Source: Pedosphaera sp. (GTDB lineage Bacteria; Verrucomicrobiota; Verrucomicrobiia; Limisphaerales; AAA164-E04). Taken from it: 40,508 nt of DNA. The DNA lies in contig NZFL01000031.1 in NCBI GenBank assembly GCA_002690655.1, positions 1 through 40,508 of the forward strand, read 5' to 3'. Below are positions 17,101 through 24,255 of the stretch, piece after piece; position 1 is the first letter of the stretch, and each line of letters opens with the position of its first letter. Both the position numbers and the translations under genes were made by a program. Below the pieces are notes generated by a model, which was not told the DNA's origin, did no database searches, and saw nothing but the letters and a program-made list of their open reading frames with translations.

Positions 17101-18168
17101 AATGGCCAGCCGACTCACAGTCCCATCAGCCAACGTTTTTTGGGGTAGCCCCGGTGTTAGTTCCGCAATTCTGGATTTTATATTCTGAATGACTTGAAGC
17201 GGATTCTCCCCGTATCGAACGACAACTACCCCGCCGACAGCTTCGGCACCTTCCTTATCAAGTGCTCCCCGACGGAGGGCGGGACCATGGAGCACGTTTG
17301 CCACATTTTTTACATAAACGGGCACATTGTCATTTACCTTGATCACGCTGTTCTCAATATCTTTCAACGATTTAATGAACCCAACACCGCGAATGACATA
17401 TTCCACCTGATTGACTTCAATCGTTCTGGCCCCCACATCTACGTTGGCCATCTTGACTGCCATGAAAACCTCTTCCAAACTAACGTCGAATGCACGCATG
17501 GCATCTGGATCCACATCAATTTGATACTCTCTTACATACCCTCCGACAGAAGCTGCCTCACTGACACCTTCAACCGAAAGCAACGCATAACGAATCTGCC
17601 AATCCTGAACCGAACGCAATTCATCTAAATCCCAACCTCCAGTTGGATTCCCTGACTCATCCAGCCCTTCCAAAGTGTACCAAAAGACCTGTCCTAATGC
17701 CGTTGCATCTGGCCCCAAAGTAGGTTGAACACCGGACGGCAGAACCCCAGAAGGAAGGCTGTTTAATTTCTCCAGCACCCTTGATCGAGACCAATAGAAA
17801 TCAATGTTATCTTTGAAAATGATGTAAATTGTGGAGAAGCCAAACATGGAGTAGCTTCGAACCGTTTTCACCCCGGGCACGCCCAGAAGTGAAACCGTCA
17901 AAGGATAGGTAACCTGTTCTTCAACATCCTGAGGAGATCGCCCCATCCATTCAGTAAATACAATTTGCTGATTTTCTCCAATGTCCGGAATCGCATCCAC
18001 CGGTAAAGGATCTCTTGGCAGATCACCTAATTCCCAATCGAAAGGTGCGACCAACAATCCCCATGTGATACAAGAGAAAACACCAAGAATGACCACCACC
18101 TTGTTGCGTAAACAAAATTCGATGAGCCTTCCCAAAGGCCCTGGCTTTTCTTGAGGCGATTTACTCAT
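14128..18168 (-). CDS. cusA: CusA/CzcA-type heavy-metal RND efflux pump, enlarged
   Basis: This encodes 1346 residues from ATG 18168. An upstream ATG at 18180 is also open. CusA proteins are usually about 1040 long. Counting from 18180, the RND core is clear: VDAIPDIGENQQIVFTEW, SMFGFSTIYIIF, IAIAIGTMVDMGIVICEN with proton-relay Asp444. The three Met that bind Cu(I)/Ag(I) in E. coli CusA have equivalents in LYMPS (735), SMVET (785) and VMLQSG (911). Two insertions explain the length. One is an extra membrane block at about 545-660. The other is a hydrophilic periplasmic insert at about 797-868 (YITDEQGHP to FRLWRAALNP). It pumps monovalent copper or silver from periplasm or cytoplasm through the CusB and CusC partners. 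Its start overlaps the adaptor's stop by 8 bases. Confidence 0.93.
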   Translation of the reverse strand: MSKSPQEKPGPLGRLIEFCLRNKVVVILGVFSCITWGLLVAPFDWELGDLPRDPLPVDAIPDIGENQQIVFTEWMGRSPQDVEEQVTYPLTVSLLGVPGVKTVRSYSMFGFSTIYIIFKDNIDFYWSRSRVLEKLNSLPSGVLPSGVQPTLGPDATALGQVFWYTLEGLDESGNPTGGWDLDELRSVQDWQIRYALLSVEGVSEAASVGGYVREYQIDVDPDAMRAFDVSLEEVFMAVKMANVDVGARTIEVNQVEYVIRGVGFIKSLKDIENSVIKVNDNVPVYVKNVANVLHGPALRRGALDKEGAEAVGGVVVVRYGENPLQVIQNIKSRIAELTPGLPQKTLADGTVSRLAIVPFYDRTGLINETLETLSDALFEEILVTIIVVLVMVMHFRSSMLIAGLLPLSVLICFSAMKVVGVDANIVALSGIAIAIGTMVDMGIVICENILKNLDDAQPSEDTLQIVLRASKEVGSAVLTAVATTVISFLPVFTMEAAEGKLFTPLAWTKTFALLASVLVAICVIPPFAHTLFASKIKGKTLKKTVFGLVFITGAGLGATWVIGYLKGTSPHMLWGLLGIVLLITSAYRMMEHRLPESFTTHIPRVFNYLAVMVLGYFLAKHWLPLGLEQGVLLNCIFVGTMIGGLLSVVHLFLKYYGSMLEWCLGHRLIFMLLPLVLVMLGGMSWLGFNGLFGWLPNGVRSIAPLAHAQHLFPGLGKEFMPSLDEGSYLYMPSTMPHASIGESMDAMRKQDMAIRQIPEIESVVGKLGRAETPLDPAPVSMVETIVNFLPEYITDEQGHPLTFRYDSQQNDYFRDRHGHTVNAPDGQPYYVSGKFERDGAGELISDKHGRPFRLWRAALNPEMNEGRDFWNGIENSEDIWNAIVQAAKIPGSTSAPKLQPIAARIVMLQSGMRAPMGIKVKGPDLETIERVGLRLEQLLKEVPSIEPSTVFSDRIVGKPYLEIVIDREAIARYGIQLARVQEVIEVGIGGKRITTTVEGRERYPVRVRYLRELRDQIESLGRILVPAPNGNQIPLGQLANIEYLRGPQSIKSEDTFLIGYVLFDMKPGYAEVEVVEAADAFLQSKITDGTLEIPDGVSFTFAGSYENQVRSEKRLMVVLPLALLAIFLILYLQFRSTANAMLVFSGIIVAWAGGFLMLWFYGQDWFLNFSLFGFNFRELFQVRPFNLSVAVWVGFLALFGIASDNGVIMATYLDQKFRGLKDMSISDIRLATIEAGVRRARPCMMTTATTVLALIPILTSTGRGSDIMVPMAIPSFGGMLVVVISIFVVPVLYCSMKEFTHQTKMHADTGAFLSAATLFILPLLYCGLLEWKNQGLSQGSKRDQRE

Positions 18169-20170
18169 GGAGAAGATCATCCCCCTTTTCTGGTGTCAGG
18201 GTCAGGCGCTCTTTTAGCTCACCACAGGTAAACATTGAGCTGCCAAAGTAAGGGTTCTCAATCCCTGACTTGTTTTGAATCCAATCGCCACCCTTTCCCC
18301 TGAATGCCATGGGGCAGTGATAAATGAGTATCTCCTGCTCCAGGCCACTTCCGAATTGTTTCAGCATTGGGACCAGCGCGTTGGACAATTCCAAAAATCC
18401 CTCACGCACGTTCTGAATATCAGGCGCCTTGTCCATACGAATCAATGCAGCATCCATCAAATTGACATGACCATCCCAAAAAGACTCGCCATCTTCCTCA
18501 AGCATGCCTTCCTCCATTGTATCTAGTTGATGTTTCAATGAGGCTGTGTGTTCTTGACTTTTTTCTATGCTGTCATGGCTTAAGGAAGATTGAAGTTCAA
18601 GATAGTCGTTCAACATTAATTTCAACACTTGAGTCAAGGCATCAGGAACATCTGATACGGAAACCACTGGAGGGTTTGATTCCATTTGGTTATCATTTGA
18701 TTTCCCTTGAGCATGACTGGAATGATCATGATGAGGCATGGAACCTTCTGCCCCATCTGGATTCATCATACTGGGTTTGGCTTGGATTTGAACTGCGCTG
18801 TCGATCTTGAAACTGCCTCTGCTAACAATTTGCTCACCTTCCTCCAAACCATCGAACACAATATAATAATCACCTGCCCTGGGCCCAAGCTCCACTACCC
18901 TCCCCTCAAAATGGCCGGGTTTGGTTGAGAGATAAACCACCGCACGTTTTCCAGTGATTAAGGGTGCTGATGCAGGAATCACCAAAGGAGCTTCTTCCTC
19001 CAAATGATCAGCAGAAACATATCCCATCGATTCGGCACTCACTAAATCCATGCCACATATATCACAGCTACCGGGCTCATTTTTAACAATTTCAGGATGC
19101 ATGGGGCTAATCCATTTCCCCATTAAATCAGGATTCATCACACGCCCTCCTTTTGCCACTCGCGACTTAACAGTGGCACGAACAAACATGTCTGGCTTAA
19201 GCTTACCGTCGGGATTAGGAAGGTTGACCCTGATCTTCACCGTGCGAGTGCTGGAATTGAGAATGGGGTCAATGAAGGCAATTTGACCTTTGAACACCTG
19301 TCCAGGATAAGCTTCGGTTCGGAACTCGACGGCTTGCCCATAATGCAACCAGGGGAGATCAGATTCATATGCGTCGAGCTTGACCCATACTTTGGATAAA
19401 TCTGCAATCGTGTATACCCGATTACCGGTTTTAACATACATCCCTTCCAAGGCATCCTTGTGAACGACTATGCCACTAATCGGTGAATTGATGGTGATAT
19501 GGTCCGTGGAAGTTCCACTTTCTTCGATGGCTGAAATCTGATCTTCAGATAAGCCCCATAATCGCAGTTTCTCCTTAGTCGATTCGATATTGGCCAAGGA
19601 TTTACTTTTCAAAAAATTGCTTTCACTGGTCTTCAAAGATTCAGATGTTTGGATAGCCTGAAGCAATTCTTCCTGTGCCGACAATAAATCAGGACTATAT
19701 AAATCTACAAGGTGATCTCCCCTGTTGACCGCTACTCCAGTATAATCGACATAAAGCCGATCAAGACGTCCAGGCACCCAAGCGGTGATATAGGACAGGC
19801 GTGTTTCATCATATTCCACTTTACCCACCATCCTAATCTCTGTTTCAACAAACTTACGTTCGACAGCGGTTGTTTCGATTTCAGCCAATTTCATGGCTCT
19901 TGGAGAAAGCGATAAGGAAGGAAATCCCGCCAAATCATCGGTCCCGGATGTAACTGGAATAAGATCCATGGCACAGATGGGGCACTTGGCATTTGGATCC
20001 TGTAATTTAACAGACGGGTGCATCGAACATGTGTAAAAAGCAACATTGCTGTCATCTGCATGCTCCGTTAAACCATCCATGCGAATTTGTTTGGAGCTGC
20101 CTTTAAAAAGCATTCCTGCAAGAAAAGCCAAAACAACAATGGGGATATTGAATAATAAAATCTTTTTCAT
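18161..20170 (-). CDS. cusB: CusB-type membrane fusion protein with three metal-binding modules
   Basis: This encodes 669 residues, much longer than a typical CusB (about 400). After an N-terminal anchor (LLFNIPIVVLAFLAGMLF) comes a heavy-metal-binding module at 45-73 (YTCSMHP...CPICAMDL). The barrel, lipoyl and hairpin domains follow (VPGRLDRLYVDYTG, SPISGIVVHKDALEGMYV). A second metal module at 353-377 (SPMHP...CDICGMDL) interrupts the barrel/C-terminal region. A Met/His-rich linker lies at about 466-490. Residues about 510-660 match the copper-associated DUF3347 domain (HCPMAFRGKGGDWIQN, then NPYFGSSMFTCGE). The adaptor bridges the pump and the outer-membrane channel and probably hands Cu(I) or Ag(I) to the pump. 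Its ATG overlaps the CusC stop by 4 bases. Confidence 0.92.
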   Translation of the reverse strand: MKKILLFNIPIVVLAFLAGMLFKGSSKQIRMDGLTEHADDSNVAFYTCSMHPSVKLQDPNAKCPICAMDLIPVTSGTDDLAGFPSLSLSPRAMKLAEIETTAVERKFVETEIRMVGKVEYDETRLSYITAWVPGRLDRLYVDYTGVAVNRGDHLVDLYSPDLLSAQEELLQAIQTSESLKTSESNFLKSKSLANIESTKEKLRLWGLSEDQISAIEESGTSTDHITINSPISGIVVHKDALEGMYVKTGNRVYTIADLSKVWVKLDAYESDLPWLHYGQAVEFRTEAYPGQVFKGQIAFIDPILNSSTRTVKIRVNLPNPDGKLKPDMFVRATVKSRVAKGGRVMNPDLMGKWISPMHPEIVKNEPGSCDICGMDLVSAESMGYVSADHLEEEAPLVIPASAPLITGKRAVVYLSTKPGHFEGRVVELGPRAGDYYIVFDGLEEGEQIVSRGSFKIDSAVQIQAKPSMMNPDGAEGSMPHHDHSSHAQGKSNDNQMESNPPVVSVSDVPDALTQVLKLMLNDYLELQSSLSHDSIEKSQEHTASLKHQLDTMEEGMLEEDGESFWDGHVNLMDAALIRMDKAPDIQNVREGFLELSNALVPMLKQFGSGLEQEILIYHCPMAFRGKGGDWIQNKSGIENPYFGSSMFTCGELKERLTLTPEKGDDLLHE

Positions 20171-21558
20171 AATTTAGGACTTCCCTCCATTTGCAGAGGC
20201 TGGGGTAATTTTCTACCAAGGATTCGTTCAATTTTCGCAAGACTGATTTCGTGATCAGTCCGCGCTCGTTCATAAGATAGTTGAAATTCGAGCAACAGGC
20301 GTTGAGCATCGATAAGTTCAGAAAATTCTACGCGCCCCCCTTCATAAGATTCACGCGCAACATTCAGTGAATTCCTGGCCAAGGTTGTGAGTGTCGTTTG
20401 ATATAATATGAATTTTCGTTCAGCATCTTGAAATTCAAACAACGCCATTTTCAGATCAGCATTGAGTTGATTCCTTGAATTCTGAAGGTCGGCTATGGAT
20501 GCATGATACTGGTGTTCCGCTTCGGCAAGAGCGGCACGTTTTTTTCCATACCACAAAGGAATATTCAGCGAAAACATTACCATTACGGGATCCTTTCCAC
20601 TGTCCGATATACCAGGATTGGCAGATTCCCCGGTAGCAATGTAATCCACGCCCAGCTGCACATCGGGATAGAATTGTTTTTTAGCTAGTGCTACATCAAT
20701 GGATCTTGTTTTCACCTGATGCTTCAGCCGTTTCACCTCGTGATTGGATTTATTGATGAATGAAGACAACAGATCCCACTCAATCGAAACCGGCGAGTAT
20801 GTGATGTTTTTTGGCATGGGTAGATGGTTCTCGATTTCTAAACCAACGGCGACATTTAGTTTCCCCAAAACAGGAAGGCGCATTTCATTCAAAGTCTTCA
20901 ATCGGTCTTCCAATTTGCCAATTTCAATCTGGGCCTGCATGACGCCACCTATCCCACTTCCTGCCCGCACTTTCGCCTGAGCCACACCTTCGAGATTTTT
21001 CAGCAATTCAATGTTTTGGTGTGTAATATCAATTGCCTGGCCCAGGTAATAATATTCGTAATAAGCAGCTTTCACTTGGTAAAAAAGCCTTACCTTTTCC
21101 GCATCAAAACGTTCTTTTGCAATTTCGGCTTCCTCTGAGGCTTTATCATTTCTCAAACCTAATTCCCCAAACCAAGGAAAGGTTTGAGCAATCCCAACAC
21201 GGTGATTTTGCGGTCCCACACGTGTCTCCACTTCGCTAATGTAATAACCATAGTTGAATTTGGGATCGGGTAGTGAATAAACCTGTGGAATTCGTTCAAG
21301 AGCCGCCTTCCATTGTGAAAACTTAGAACGCAATCCAGCATTTTGTAATGCCGCATATTCCAAATAACCTTCTAAAGAATACTGTAGTTCCATTTCGATT
21401 CCTTGATCGGAAATGGATGCCGTTGGGTTCAATTGAGGCATTTTTTCGGTCGTCCCATTTCTATGATCATAGGAATTGGAAATAGATGTGGCACAGCCCA
21501 ACATAAGGACACTTGGAACTAGGCTCCAAATAGGATTAAGTAAATTTTGTATATTCAT
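20167..21558 (-). CDS. cusC: CusC/TolC-family outer-membrane efflux lipoprotein
   Basis: This encodes 463 residues. The N-terminus carries a lipobox (LMLGC, residues 18-22), so it is probably anchored by lipid like CusC. The body is rich in long amphipathic helices with Ala, Glu, Gln and Leu. It shows the two-fold TolC repeat: RVGIAQTFPWFGELGLRNDK in the first half, and VMFSLNIPLWYGKKRAALAE plus RESYEGGRVEFSELIDAQR in the second. It forms the trimeric exit duct of the efflux complex. The ATGA overlap with the adaptor gene indicates coupled translation. The 137-bp gap to the Cys-rich gene upstream is still short enough for one transcript. Confidence 0.92.
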   Translation of the reverse strand: MNIQNLLNPIWSLVPSVLMLGCATSISNSYDHRNGTTEKMPQLNPTASISDQGIEMELQYSLEGYLEYAALQNAGLRSKFSQWKAALERIPQVYSLPDPKFNYGYYISEVETRVGPQNHRVGIAQTFPWFGELGLRNDKASEEAEIAKERFDAEKVRLFYQVKAAYYEYYYLGQAIDITHQNIELLKNLEGVAQAKVRAGSGIGGVMQAQIEIGKLEDRLKTLNEMRLPVLGKLNVAVGLEIENHLPMPKNITYSPVSIEWDLLSSFINKSNHEVKRLKHQVKTRSIDVALAKKQFYPDVQLGVDYIATGESANPGISDSGKDPVMVMFSLNIPLWYGKKRAALAEAEHQYHASIADLQNSRNQLNADLKMALFEFQDAERKFILYQTTLTTLARNSLNVARESYEGGRVEFSELIDAQRLLLEFQLSYERARTDHEISLAKIERILGRKLPQPLQMEGSPKL

Positions 21559-21695
21559 CGGGAAATCTCACCATCAATCGAACGATTCTATGAAGGCCCG
21601 AATGACTTGCCTGACCGACGAAACGTCAGTCTCTGGCAGATTAATTAAAATCAAAGACCACAAGAAAACAGGTGGTCACAACGAGAAGTGGAGGA

Positions 21696-22166
21696 TTAGG
21701 AAAAAGAAGGAGGAGCCTGGCTGTGAATAGCCGGCCCAAGACACAGTTCAGGTGTGAGCGTCCAGTCACGCCATGATTGAGAAGACAAGTAATCGAGCAT
21801 TGTCTCAATGGACGAAACGGGCTGAATACTTGGCAAAAGGCAATGTTGGGGGATCAGCAAATCATGAGCCTGAACCCAATCAGCTTGATGTGCGTTTTGA
21901 CTGATCAAATCCACAGAACAACAACAAAGGCTTCCTCCTTCTGAATCTGATGATCCCGAATTGGAATGGCAAGGAGGCGAGGATGCTTTTGTTGCGCCGT
22001 GACAAGTGGCAGACGTTTCGGTGGATGAACCATCCCTGAAGTGATTCAGGTCTGCCCCCATCAGACACAAGGTTTGGCAATAGACAAAACTCGCCAACCA
22101 ACAAAGACATACGACCGACGCCGTCAGACGTCGGATCAGAGCTTTGTTTGGATAACGTGCATTCAC
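21696..22166 (-). CDS. Exported Cys/His-rich protein at the head of the cus operon
   Basis: This encodes 156 residues. A signal segment (LTASVVCLCWLASFVYCQT) is followed by a His/Cys-rich region: CHGATKASSPPCHSNS and SLCCCSVDL, then an unremarkable C-terminal part with QHCLLP and ELCLGP. No named domain is certain. It loosely recalls small exported metal-linked proteins found beside copper efflux genes. From position and residues I infer a periplasmic metal-binding or sensing role. It is the first gene of the minus-strand cus run, so the operon promoter should lie between 22167 and 22500. Confidence 0.7.
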   Translation of the reverse strand: MNARYPNKALIRRLTASVVCLCWLASFVYCQTLCLMGADLNHFRDGSSTETSATCHGATKASSPPCHSNSGSSDSEGGSLCCCSVDLISQNAHQADWVQAHDLLIPQHCLLPSIQPVSSIETMLDYLSSQSWRDWTLTPELCLGPAIHSQAPPSFS

Positions 22167-22782
22167 TGGATTAGATTTACATCCACAGCCCAGTTATTTC
22201 CATCTTTTTTATCAGATTATGAGTAATCGTGAAATGATTCAGGCAGATCAAACTGCTCAATCGTCGCATTGTAAAAATTTCACCGAGAGGAAATACCGAA
22301 GGAAATCATCAAATCAGGATATAAGTATTTGAGCCACAACATACACTTATTTCAAAAAAAATTGCTTACTTACTGCCCCCGTTGCAAAAGAGTCAATTGA
22401 AATCAAGCCTTAAGGATTTGCGTCAGAGCGCTCTGTCGATACCAGAAGAAAGACTAATTAAATCTGACTCAATACCTTTCCAAGACGGTTTCCTCGAAAT
22501 CAGATGGATTCACCCGGCCAGCCTTGACTGGCTCATCTGACACATGTCGTTCAAAAAATACGCTGTGTGTTTGTTGACGTATGGATATGCATCTAAGATC
22601 TCCCCTTTGCCAAACATGCGGGGATCCCCATGACGTTTGAAATCTGGAGTCGTTAGATCGCGCATTTGGTTTTTGGTCGAGATAAGGTTTGGCCCCACGC
22701 AGACTGGAACCGCAAAGAATCTACATATCCCAGGCGTCCACTCGCAGTGCTGTGAGGTTTGGGAGGTTCCTATCTCACCCCT
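22167..22782. other. Gap upstream of the cus operon and downstream of the DUF1501 gene
   Basis: 616 bases without an accepted gene. The half next to 22167 is AT-rich and should carry the cus promoter. I could not pick a metal-responsive operator. On the minus strand the frame stays open after the DUF1501 stop, from 22782 down to 22510. It contains RHGDPRMFGKGEILDAYPYV, which looks protein-like. It lacks a good start and matches no family I know, so it may be a gene remnant. Confidence 0.4.
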
Positions 22783-24240
22783 TCAAGCCAGGACATCACG
22801 AACGACCCCACCATGCACGTCTGTTAATCGACGATCGAATCCATTGTAATAATAACTCAGGCGTTCATGATCAAAGCCAAGAAGATGAAGAACCGTTCCG
22901 TAAAAATCCCAGACGGTGGTTGGATTTATAGCCGCTCTTCGACCAAATTCATCTGTCGCGCCATAACTCGTGCCGCCCTTGACACCCGCACCTGCCATCC
23001 AGCATGTGAAGCCGTCGGGATTATGATCACGGCCAGAAGTTCCTTCCTGATGTGTTGGCATGCGCCCAAACTCGGTCGTCCATAAGACCAGAGTGTCGTC
23101 CAGCATGCCACGTTGTTTGAGATCCGTCAGCAAAGCGGCCGTTGGTTGATCAAAGATCGGACAATGCCGCTCGTAATCAGATTTCAAGGTCTTGTGCGCA
23201 TCCCAATTCAACAGTCCGTCCACTCCGCTGGCTCTTGATGCACAATAGAGATTTACATAGCGTACGCCACGCTCCAACAAGCGCCGAGCCAGGATGCAAT
23301 TTTGTGCATAACCATCCTTGAGGGTATTACTGTCGCCGACTCCATAAAGCTTTCTCACTGAGTCTGGTTCTCTACTTAAATCCGAAACCTCTGGAGCAGA
23401 GAGCTGCATACGTGCCGCTAATTCATAGGCAGCCATTCTCGCCTGCAGAGCGGAATCACCGGATCGATCTTCAGCGTGTTGTTGATTCAAAAACTCAATC
23501 AATGATCGTGTTCTTTGTTCTTCTGAAGCAGAAACCCCCCCTGGGCGTGTCAGGTTTCGAATGGGCTGTTGCGCACTCATCAAGATGGCCTGATGCCTTG
23601 CGGGTAAAAACCCATTGCTCCAATTCGCTTTTCCATTCGGGGGCTCCCCTCTTACGTCCGGGATGGCCACATAGGTCGGTAGATTTTCATTGGCCGAACC
23701 CAAAGCATAACTCATCCACGCTCCCGTGCTTGGGAAGCCTTCGGTGGGATGACCAGTGTTCATGAAAACACATCCCGGACCATGTGTGTTTGTCCTGGAA
23801 TGCATGCCATGAAAAAAGGCAATATCATCCACGTGTCTGGCCATGTAAGGTAACATAGAGGAAATCTTTTTTCCACTTTGACCACTCGCAACAAAGGGCC
23901 ATGGACTGCGCATGAGATTGCCATTTTTACCCTGGAAGGAAAGGAAGGCCTCTTCTCCGGGAAGTGGCTTCCCATGCCATTGATCCAGCCCGGGCTTATG
24001 TTCCCACAAATCCATATGAGAGGCCGCTCCGGGACAAAAAATCTGAAGCACTCTCGAAGCTTTTGGCAGATGATGCGTCTGCCCCAAACCAGGTTCCCAA
24101 TTACGTGGGACATCGGCCAGCCCCTCCTGTCTCAACAAGGCTGTCAAACCCACACCTGCCAGGCCAGTGTAAACATCATGTAAAAATCCGCGTCTATTTC
24201 GGAGAGCCTGCCATGCGGATTGTGTTGGAGTTTTCATCAT
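22783..24240 (-). CDS. DUF1501 protein (sulfatase-like fold, Tat-type signal)
   Basis: This encodes 485 residues (a start one codon later is equally possible). The N-terminus has a twin-arginine type signal, NRRGFLHDVYTGLAGVGLTA. The DUF1501 pattern is present throughout: FCPGAASHMDLWEHKP, MLPYMARHVDDIAFFHGMHS, LWTTEFGRMPTHQEGTSGRD, FTCWMAGAGVKGGTSYGATD and the end RLTDVHGGVVRDVLA. The family belongs to the alkaline-phosphatase/sulfatase superfamily, but its reaction is not established. It is nearly always encoded next to a PSD1/DUF1549/DUF1553 protein in Planctomycetota and Verrucomicrobiota. Here that gene ends 15 bp upstream, in the same direction. Confidence 0.93.
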   Translation of the reverse strand: MMKTPTQSAWQALRNRRGFLHDVYTGLAGVGLTALLRQEGLADVPRNWEPGLGQTHHLPKASRVLQIFCPGAASHMDLWEHKPGLDQWHGKPLPGEEAFLSFQGKNGNLMRSPWPFVASGQSGKKISSMLPYMARHVDDIAFFHGMHSRTNTHGPGCVFMNTGHPTEGFPSTGAWMSYALGSANENLPTYVAIPDVRGEPPNGKANWSNGFLPARHQAILMSAQQPIRNLTRPGGVSASEEQRTRSLIEFLNQQHAEDRSGDSALQARMAAYELAARMQLSAPEVSDLSREPDSVRKLYGVGDSNTLKDGYAQNCILARRLLERGVRYVNLYCASRASGVDGLLNWDAHKTLKSDYERHCPIFDQPTAALLTDLKQRGMLDDTLVLWTTEFGRMPTHQEGTSGRDHNPDGFTCWMAGAGVKGGTSYGATDEFGRRAAINPTTVWDFYGTVLHLLGFDHERLSYYYNGFDRRLTDVHGGVVRDVLA

Positions 24241-24255
24241 GCTTTGAATGACAGA

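Noticed and set aside
22510-22785. Read-through of the DUF1501 TGA stop as selenocysteine
   Set aside because: The frame stays open for about 90 codons after the stop, but DUF1501 proteins normally end exactly at this VHGxVVRDxLA motif. The extension matches no domain, so I treat it as non-coding or a remnant.
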